A stretch of DNA of 18,069 nucleotides, taken from contig DATDRF010000299.1 in assembly GCA_035291905.1 (NCBI GenBank), positions 1 to 18,069 on the forward strand, read 5' to 3'. This stretch comes from JACPLA01 sp035291905 (GTDB lineage: Bacteria; Bacteroidota; Ignavibacteria; UBA10030). Position numbers and translations under genes: made by a program. Of this stretch, positions 13,760 to 18,069 are shown piece after piece (position 1 is the stretch's first letter; every line of letters begins with the position of its first letter). The notes beneath the pieces are model-generated. The model worked only from the letters and a program-made list of their open reading frames with translations, searched no databases and was not told the DNA's origin.

Positions 13760-14755
13760 ATGAAGCTTTGGAATGTAGCGGTAGTTGGTGCGACAGGTTT
13801 GGTGGGCAGAACGATGATCAGGGTTCTGGAAGAGCGCAACTTCCCCGTCGGGAGGCTTCTTCCCCTAGCCTCCGAACGGTCCGCCGGATCGAATTTAGTC
13901 TTCCGTGGAGGGCCCGTCACTGTTCAGCGGCTTTCTGCCGGGCAATTTCAGGGAATCGATATCGCGCTCTTCTCCGCCGGCGCATCGGTGAGCAGGGAAT
14001 TCGGACCGATTGCCGCCAAAGCAGGTGCAGTGGTGATCGACAACAGCAGCGCCTTCCGCATGACAAAGAACGTTCCCCTCGTTGTTCCAGAGGTCAACCC
14101 AAAAGAGATCTTCCGGCATCGCGGCATCATTGCAAACCCCAACTGCTCCACGATTCAGCTCGTCGTTGTCCTCAAACCGCTTCACGACCGTTTTGGGATT
14201 AAACGGGTCGTTGTTTCAACCTATCAAGCTGTTACAGGAGCCGGCCAAAAGGGAGCGCTCCAGCTTGAAGAGGAGCTCGCTCAGAGGACTCCCGTACAAA
14301 AGAAGTTCCCCCATCAGATCGCATACAACGCGATTCCTCAGGTCGACGTGTTTCATGATGACGGATACTCAAAAGAAGAGCACAAGATGATCGATGAGAC
14401 GACAAAGATCATGGGAAGGAAGATAGAGTTGACGGCAACCTGCGTGCGAATTCCGGTTATAGGCGGGCATGGCGAGGCCGTCAACATAGAGTTCAGGAAA
14501 CCCTCAAGCCCAAAAGCAGTCAGGCGCGTTCTCGAGAAAGCACCGGGTATCATTGTGGCAGACAATCCTGCAACCAGCGAGTATCCGATGCCAATCACCG
14601 CGGATGGAAATGATTTTGTCTTCGTCGGGCGCATCAGAAAAGACAACACGAGGAAGAACGGCATCAATCTTTGGATTGTCGCTGACAATGTCCGCAAAGG
14701 GGCGGCAACGAATGCGGTGCAGATCGCGGAGGCCCTCACAACAGTAACCGATTAA
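13760..14755 (+). CDS. asd: Aspartate-semialdehyde dehydrogenase
   Basis: The 331-residue protein reduces aspartyl phosphate, made by LysC, to the semialdehyde used by DapA. The NADP-binding loop is GATGLVG (10-16). The acyl-enzyme Cys129 lies in NPNCSTIQ, Gln156 in STYQAVTGAG, Arg230 in VRIPV, and His237 in GGHGEA; all four catalytic positions are present. The length and IANPNCST context fit the bacterial Asd of the Gram-positive/Bacteroidota type rather than the longer enterobacterial one. It is the last gene of the lysine block, separated from dapA by a repeat element. A GAGGG ribosome site borrowed from that repeat precedes the start. Confidence 0.94.
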   Translation: MKLWNVAVVGATGLVGRTMIRVLEERNFPVGRLLPLASERSAGSNLVFRGGPVTVQRLSAGQFQGIDIALFSAGASVSREFGPIAAKAGAVVIDNSSAFRMTKNVPLVVPEVNPKEIFRHRGIIANPNCSTIQLVVVLKPLHDRFGIKRVVVSTYQAVTGAGQKGALQLEEELAQRTPVQKKFPHQIAYNAIPQVDVFHDDGYSKEEHKMIDETTKIMGRKIELTATCVRIPVIGGHGEAVNIEFRKPSSPKAVRRVLEKAPGIIVADNPATSEYPMPITADGNDFVFVGRIRKDNTRKNGINLWIVADNVRKGAATNAVQIAEALTTVTD

Positions 14756-14766
14756 GGAGAGGCGCA

Positions 14767-14808
14767 ATGTTTGGCGAGGTGTCCGGCCGGACGTTGAACC
14801 CGAGCTGA
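14767..14808 (+). CDS. Possible 13-residue ORF with strong ribosome site, perhaps a gene remnant
   Basis: AAGGAGAGG (14754-14762) overlaps the asd stop and is ideally spaced from an ATG at 14767; the frame ends at TGA after 13 codons. The peptide has no recognisable motif. It may be a small gene, a regulatory leader or the surviving start of a deleted operon gene. Confidence 0.2.
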   Translation: MFGEVSGRTLNPS

Positions 14809-14817
14809 AGTTTATCC

Positions 14818-14850
14818 TTGACACAATGGGCTGTTATTTGGTATCTTCAT
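14818..14850 (+). promoter_or_regulatory. Weak candidate promoter for the FG-GAP/VCBS-like gene
   Basis: TTGACA (14818-14823) is a perfect sigma-70 -35 box, but 17 nt later only GTATCT follows. In Bacteroidota terms TTG is followed after 22 nt by TATCTTCA, a partial match to TAnnTTTG. An alternative TTG-N19-TAGATCCG lies at 14893-14922. A promoter is expected here, since the gene function changes, but its exact site is unclear. Confidence 0.3.
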
Positions 14851-14949
14851 CTGGCATCATTTCACACGAAATCAGCCTCTTCCACGCCCGTTTTGAAACA
14901 TATCGAATTCATCATAGATCCGTTTTTTAATCACAAAAGGAGAACCGTT

Positions 14950-16842
14950 ATGAGGACTCTTGCTATCGCGTTTGTTCTCGTTGCAGCTACCTGTCTGACG
15001 TTCGGGCAGGCAAGCCTTGTGACGAAGTACAACTTTCCTTTGTTGCCGGGCACAGAACAGGACACTGTGTTGAACGGACTTAAGAGTATCCGCGGGGTAT
15101 GGTTTGACAGCGACCTGGATGGCAACGGCAAGGGGGAGATTCTCGCCACAAGTTACTCCGGTGGTGGTCGTGTCGCGGTTTTCGAAGTTGTCGGCAACGA
15201 CTCCATCGCTTTGGTGTGGGTATCGCCGAGAGTGACCGGCGGTGACGGATCCACACCGCGTTACGTTACAACGGGTGATCTGGACAACGACGGCAGGAAG
15301 GAAATCATCTTCCAGGTGGGTAATCTTGGTGTCTACATCTATGAATGGGACGGCGTGACCGGAAGCGCCAATTACGGGACGACTTATTCTCAGTTGCTGA
15401 GCAACACGACTCTTGGAATAGGGACAGCCGCTCTTATCGGAAACTCGGAGTATTTCGAGGTCACCGATCTCGACGTCGACGGCAACAATGAGCTGGTTCT
15501 AACCATGAACAACGATTCCAACGCCGAGGATAAGTATTTCATTGTCAAGGCAGTCGGCGGATGGGATACTGACAATCCGGGTTTCTCATCGTTCGACACG
15601 GCGTTCGTGGCGCGAAGGACCCTTCTCGCCCCCTGGGGCCTCAGCGGTGGCAGTCCGGTCTCCATGATTTCCGCACAGCTTGACGGTGCCGGAAAGAAGG
15701 AAATGATCGTGCACAACTGGAATCTCAAGAATGTGACTATTCTGCGAGATTCGTTGGGAGCATGGGCATTTGCCGATACGGCCGCTCAGCCGACGCGCAA
15801 CAATCTCAAGAAGACGAATTTCTACCTTGGTGGGACAGTCGACGACGTGGCATTGTTCAGCGGATTTGCGTTTGATGTCGACAGAGACGGAAGACAGGAA
15901 GTCTATCTGCCGACGTATCTCGGCGCAGGCAAGAAAGATAACAGCGGCAAAGTTCACATGATTTACTATGATTCGCCGGACTCGATCAATATTATCGATT
16001 CCACAAACGTGGCGGTTCTCGACTTCGCAAGCACAGTCGACAGTTCATCCATGTTCGGGTACGGTTACGGAGATATTGACGGGGATCATAATTTTGAGCT
16101 GTATTTTGGTACCGTCTATGGAGCAGCCACAAAGGGCGGGTTCAACGTGATACAGATGGAGTTCCAGCAGGGCGGTGACAAGACCAGTCCGGCCAGTTGG
16201 ACTACAAGCGTACTGTACAACGGCGAATCAAGTGTTTACTCCGCCATGACGATCACCGACTCCCTGAGCGGAACCGGCGGACGCCTCGATACAACTTGGA
16301 CGATCGACAATTCCTTCGTTTCAAAGATGTATGCAAGGAAATCGGACTTCGATAAGGACGGCAAAGAAGATCTTATCCTTCCCTATCAGGCCCTCTCCGA
16401 CAGCATCACCATCACCACGAAGACATGGAATGTCGATTCGGTAAAATACCTGAACACGACATCCAAGATCGTGAATTCAAAACGATGGGGACTGAGGGTC
16501 ATCGAAGGAAGTGCGGTCACAACCGGCATCGAAGCAAAAGACGTCACCATCATCATGCCGGACGACTATGTGCTCGAACAGAACTTCCCCAATCCTTTCA
16601 ACCCGACGACGACGATCCGCTTCTCGCTCCCGATCAGGGACCGGGTCTCAGTAAGGATCTTCGATATGTTGGGACGGGAAGTCCGCACGCTGGTCGATCA
16701 TCAGGAATACCCGGCCGGTCCTTCCCAGGTTGTTTGGGATGGCAAGGCAAACGGCGGCCAATCGGTCTCCAGCGGAACATACTTCTATTCCCTCATCCAC
16801 GGCAACTTCAAGAAGACCATGAAGATGTCGCTGGTGAAGTAA
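14950..16842 (+). CDS. Secreted FG-GAP/VCBS-like repeat protein with T9SS sorting domain
   Basis: The 630-residue precursor starts with a clear signal peptide (1-20, cleaved near FGQA). The body has six Asp-rich calcium-binding-like loops: DSDLDGNGKGE (about 53), DLDNDGRKE (110), DLDVDGNNE (173), DVDRDGRQE (309), DIDGDHNFE (375) and DFDKDGKED (467), each followed by a short hydrophobic strand, as in integrin-type FG-GAP/VCBS beta-propeller blades. The C-terminal 90 residues (about 541-630) form a T9SS type A domain with FPNPFNPTT, RIFDMLGREV and GTYFYSL, ending in MSLVK. It should cross the outer membrane by T9SS and end up secreted or surface-attached; no catalytic motif is seen, so adhesion or polymer binding is only a guess. 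AGGAG seven bases upstream fixes the ATG at 14950. Confidence 0.87.
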   Translation: MRTLAIAFVLVAATCLTFGQASLVTKYNFPLLPGTEQDTVLNGLKSIRGVWFDSDLDGNGKGEILATSYSGGGRVAVFEVVGNDSIALVWVSPRVTGGDGSTPRYVTTGDLDNDGRKEIIFQVGNLGVYIYEWDGVTGSANYGTTYSQLLSNTTLGIGTAALIGNSEYFEVTDLDVDGNNELVLTMNNDSNAEDKYFIVKAVGGWDTDNPGFSSFDTAFVARRTLLAPWGLSGGSPVSMISAQLDGAGKKEMIVHNWNLKNVTILRDSLGAWAFADTAAQPTRNNLKKTNFYLGGTVDDVALFSGFAFDVDRDGRQEVYLPTYLGAGKKDNSGKVHMIYYDSPDSINIIDSTNVAVLDFASTVDSSSMFGYGYGDIDGDHNFELYFGTVYGAATKGGFNVIQMEFQQGGDKTSPASWTTSVLYNGESSVYSAMTITDSLSGTGGRLDTTWTIDNSFVSKMYARKSDFDKDGKEDLILPYQALSDSITITTKTWNVDSVKYLNTTSKIVNSKRWGLRVIEGSAVTTGIEAKDVTIIMPDDYVLEQNFPNPFNPTTTIRFSLPIRDRVSVRIFDMLGREVRTLVDHQEYPAGPSQVVWDGKANGGQSVSSGTYFYSLIHGNFKKTMKMSLVK

Positions 16843-16870
16843 CGTCGGAATAGATCCGATACAAAATGCA

Positions 16871-16905
16871 GAGGCCATCTCCCGAAGAGGGGGATGGCCT
16901 TTGTG
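16871..16905 (+). terminator. Rho-independent terminator of the FG-GAP/VCBS-like gene
   Basis: AGGCCATCtCCC and GGGgGATGGCCT pair around a short GAAGA-type loop, followed by TTTGTG. It sits 29 bases after the stop codon. The U-run is short, but the stem is long and GC-rich. Because the next gene is convergent, it may also limit readthrough into the transposase. Confidence 0.75.
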
Positions 16906-16907
16906 TT

Positions 16908-16970
16908 GTTGGCCGGGATGTTATTCCGGCTCGAGGTCCTCTCCCAGTCGGAATTTCATTCCGACCTACA
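16908..16970 (-). repeat. REP/REPIN copy A, 3' side of the transposase
   Basis: The copy holds two 8-bp hairpins with 3-base loops: 16912-16930 (GCCGGGAT/ATTCCGGC, with one G-T wobble) and 16947-16965 (GTCGGAAT/ATTCCGAC). On the minus strand the second hairpin is preceded by GTAG, the conserved tetranucleotide of REP sequences recognised by RAYT transposases. The two hairpins point towards each other, as in a REPIN. Confidence 0.85.
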
Positions 16971-16990
16971 AAGCCTATGCCCATCAAGCT

Positions 16991-17020
16991 GTTGGCCGGA
17001 ATGGTATTCCGGCTTGAGGT
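16991..17020 (-). repeat. Partial REP copy B
   Basis: Only the first hairpin of the unit is present (16995-17013, GCCGGAAT-GGT-ATTCCGGC with its GTTG flank and following TTGAGGTC). The unit breaks off 13 bases before the transposase stop codon, so the element abuts the gene end. Confidence 0.75.
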
Positions 17021-17032
17021 CAATTGCATTGA

Positions 17033-17689
17033 TTACTCGTCAATGAGTCCCACCTTCACGTAACTCCACTGCCATTCCTTCCAGTTCTTCACTAACCCGG
17101 CCTTGACGGGATTCTCGAGAATGTACCACATCGTTCTCGCCAACTCGTCTCCATCCACAATGACATGATCGTACGACTCATCTTGCCAGAATGCACCCGA
17201 GCGACCGAGGGCGCGATTACACGCGAGAGCAGTGTTCCGCTTAAGTGACTGCAGAATTCGAAACAACGGTTTCGGATCCTTCTTTGTTTCGTTCCCGCCC
17301 AAGAGTTGCATGATCATGTGCACATGATTGGGCATGATTGTGTATGCAAAGAGGTCATATTCTTTTTCATCCCGAAAATGGATCGCTTCTCTGACAATCT
17401 CTGCAACCTTGTCAACGCCCAGCCAAGTCGGCCCCGTTGTCGCGCCGCTGAGGAGCTTGTCGAACTTGGCAAAATAAGCGGCGTGAAAATCTCGTCCATC
17501 GAGCTTCCGACCTTCTCTCTTCGCCTCGATAAATTCTTTTTCTAACTTCGTACGCTCAGCCCGCATTTGCTCAATCGCTTCGATCGGCAGCGACCTGTAA
17601 AGCCTGAACATGACGTGAAATTCCGCCTCCGCCGGTTGATAATGCGGCATGTGGCGCTCATAGAAAGCGCCGTCAAAATCGTCAAACAT
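17033..17689 (-). CDS. REP-associated tyrosine transposase (RAYT, Y1/HUH, IS200-like)
   Basis: The 218-residue protein has the Y1 transposase fold: N-terminal strand EFHVMFRLYRSLP (23-35), the HUH motif in MPNHVHMI (119-126, metal-binding His122 and His124), FWQDESYDHVI (168-177) and WYILENPVKAGLV (188-200). By alignment from memory with E. coli TnpREP, Tyr189 is the likely nucleophile. RAYTs process single-stranded REP hairpins next to a GTAG/GGAG tetranucleotide and occur as single, domesticated copies. I chose the ATG at 17689 because a GGGGGGATCC ribosome site precedes it; the frame extends upstream to 17860, but that part is translated repeat. REP copies flank both sides. A charged helical insert at about 36-65 is longer than in E. 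coli. The gene is intact, so it may be active. Confidence 0.88.
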   Translation of the reverse strand: MFDDFDGAFYERHMPHYQPAEAEFHVMFRLYRSLPIEAIEQMRAERTKLEKEFIEAKREGRKLDGRDFHAAYFAKFDKLLSGATTGPTWLGVDKVAEIVREAIHFRDEKEYDLFAYTIMPNHVHMIMQLLGGNETKKDPKPLFRILQSLKRNTALACNRALGRSGAFWQDESYDHVIVDGDELARTMWYILENPVKAGLVKNWKEWQWSYVKVGLIDE

Positions 17690-17726
17690 TGGATCCCCCC
17701 AATGGTTAGAAGTGGAAACCGTGGTT

Positions 17727-18069
17727 GTTGGCCGGAATGGTATTCCGGCTCGAGGTCTTTTCCCAGTCGGAATTTCATCCGACCTACAAAACGCGCAGTT
17801 GAGAGGTTGTCGGCCGGAATCGTATTCCGGCTCGAGGTCCTCTCCCAGTCGGAATTTCATTCCGACCTACAAAACGCGCGGTTGAGAGGTTGTTGGCCGG
17901 AATGGTATTCCGGCTTGAGGTCCTCTCCCAGTCGGAATTTCATTCCGACCTACAAAACGCGCAGTTGATAGGTTGTTGGCCGGAATGGTATTCCGGCTTG
18001 AGGTCCTCTCCCAGTCGGAACATCGTTCCGACCTACAAAACGCGCAGTTGATAGGTTGTTGGCCGGAAT
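17727..18069 (-). repeat. Tandem REPIN array, copies C to G, 5' side of the transposase
   Basis: Units start at 17730, 17812, 17895, 17978 and 18061, giving periods of 82, 83, 83 and 83 bases; the last is cut by the window edge. Each unit has hairpin 1 (GCCGGAAT-nnn-ATTCCGGC; 17731, 17813, 17896, 17979) and hairpin 2 (GTCGGAAT-TTC-ATTCCGAC; 17766, 17848, 17931, 18014). On the minus strand GTAG precedes hairpin 2. Copy C lacks one T in the stem of hairpin 2, which explains its 82-base length. Copy F has the paired change GTCGGAAC/GTTCCGAC. No protein-coding gene is credible here, although open frames run through because unit length 83 lacks stops in some frames. The array fills the 380 bp from 17690 to the window end. 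Confidence 0.9.

Larger units (their letters stand above)
14756..14949. other. Intergenic region after asd
   Basis: The 194 bp hold a strong ribosome site followed by a 13-codon frame (14755-14808), a perfect 12-base palindrome GTCCGGCCGGAC (14781-14792), a candidate promoter (14818-14850) and the Shine-Dalgarno of the next gene, AGGAG at 14938-14942. I see no hairpin with a U-run. Confidence 0.5.

Noticed and set aside
14818..14949. TTG start extending the FG-GAP/VCBS-like protein by 44 residues
   Set aside because: The extension would hide the signal peptide, and a strong Shine-Dalgarno fixes the ATG at 14950.
17567..17968. 133-codon plus-strand frame over the transposase start and the array
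   Set aside because: Much of it is translated REP repeat and the rest is antisense to the transposase.
17727..18069. CRISPR-like regular array
   Set aside because: The whole 83-base unit is conserved with no variable spacers, it contains two hairpins, and no cas gene is near. REP/REPIN tandem units explain it.

Overview
This window comes from a bacterium with a type IX secretion system (T9SS). Two proteins end in the 'YPNPFNP / FPNPFNP ... GREV ... G.Y.Y ... K.vl.K' T9SS type A sorting domain, which places the DNA in Bacteroidota or a relative. The moderately high GC content and gene content look most like the Ignavibacteria/Kryptonia side, but that assignment is inference. Three possible promoters fit or partly fit the Bacteroidota pattern TTG-N(17-23)-TAnnTTTG.

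Layout. (1) 1-3484, minus strand: a tightly packed five-gene operon. In transcription order it holds a TPR-like protein, an EamA/DMT exporter, a TrmH-type tRNA methyltransferase, an uncharacterised all-helical 140-residue protein and a DUF1343/NamZ exo-N-acetylmuramidase that runs off the window. (2) 3700-4950, minus strand: a secreted endonuclease/exonuclease/phosphatase-fold protein with a T9SS tail. (3) 5145-7073, plus strand: three overlapping DNA-repair genes, a MutT-like Nudix hydrolase, a MutY-like adenine glycosylase with an unusual C-terminus, and an Ogg2-type 8-oxoguanine glycosylase/lyase. Together they look like a complete 8-oxoguanine (GO) repair system in one operon, possibly read from a leaderless promoter. 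(4) 7233-14755, plus strand: a lysine 6-dehydrogenase-like enzyme, YajQ, an AmiC-type peptidoglycan amidase, then lysC, dapB, dapA and asd. The last four catalyse the first four steps from aspartate to tetrahydrodipicolinate, feeding lysine and meso-diaminopimelate for the wall. (5) 14950-16842, plus strand: a T9SS-exported FG-GAP/VCBS-like repeat protein ending at a clear hairpin terminator. (6) 16905-18069: a REP-associated tyrosine transposase (RAYT, HUH family) between copies of its probable REP/REPIN element, which on the 5' side form a tandem array of 82-83 bp units continuing past the window edge.

The window also carries several kinds of dispersed repeat DNA: two large intergenic inverted repeats (5010-5077 and 13671-13741), a paired REP-like palindrome that forms the last codons of dapB (12680-12730), simple degenerate repeats at 7083-7224, and one such repeat that appears inside the T9SS tail of the nuclease gene (3882-3918). 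No rRNA, tRNA, CRISPR array or riboswitch was recognised.
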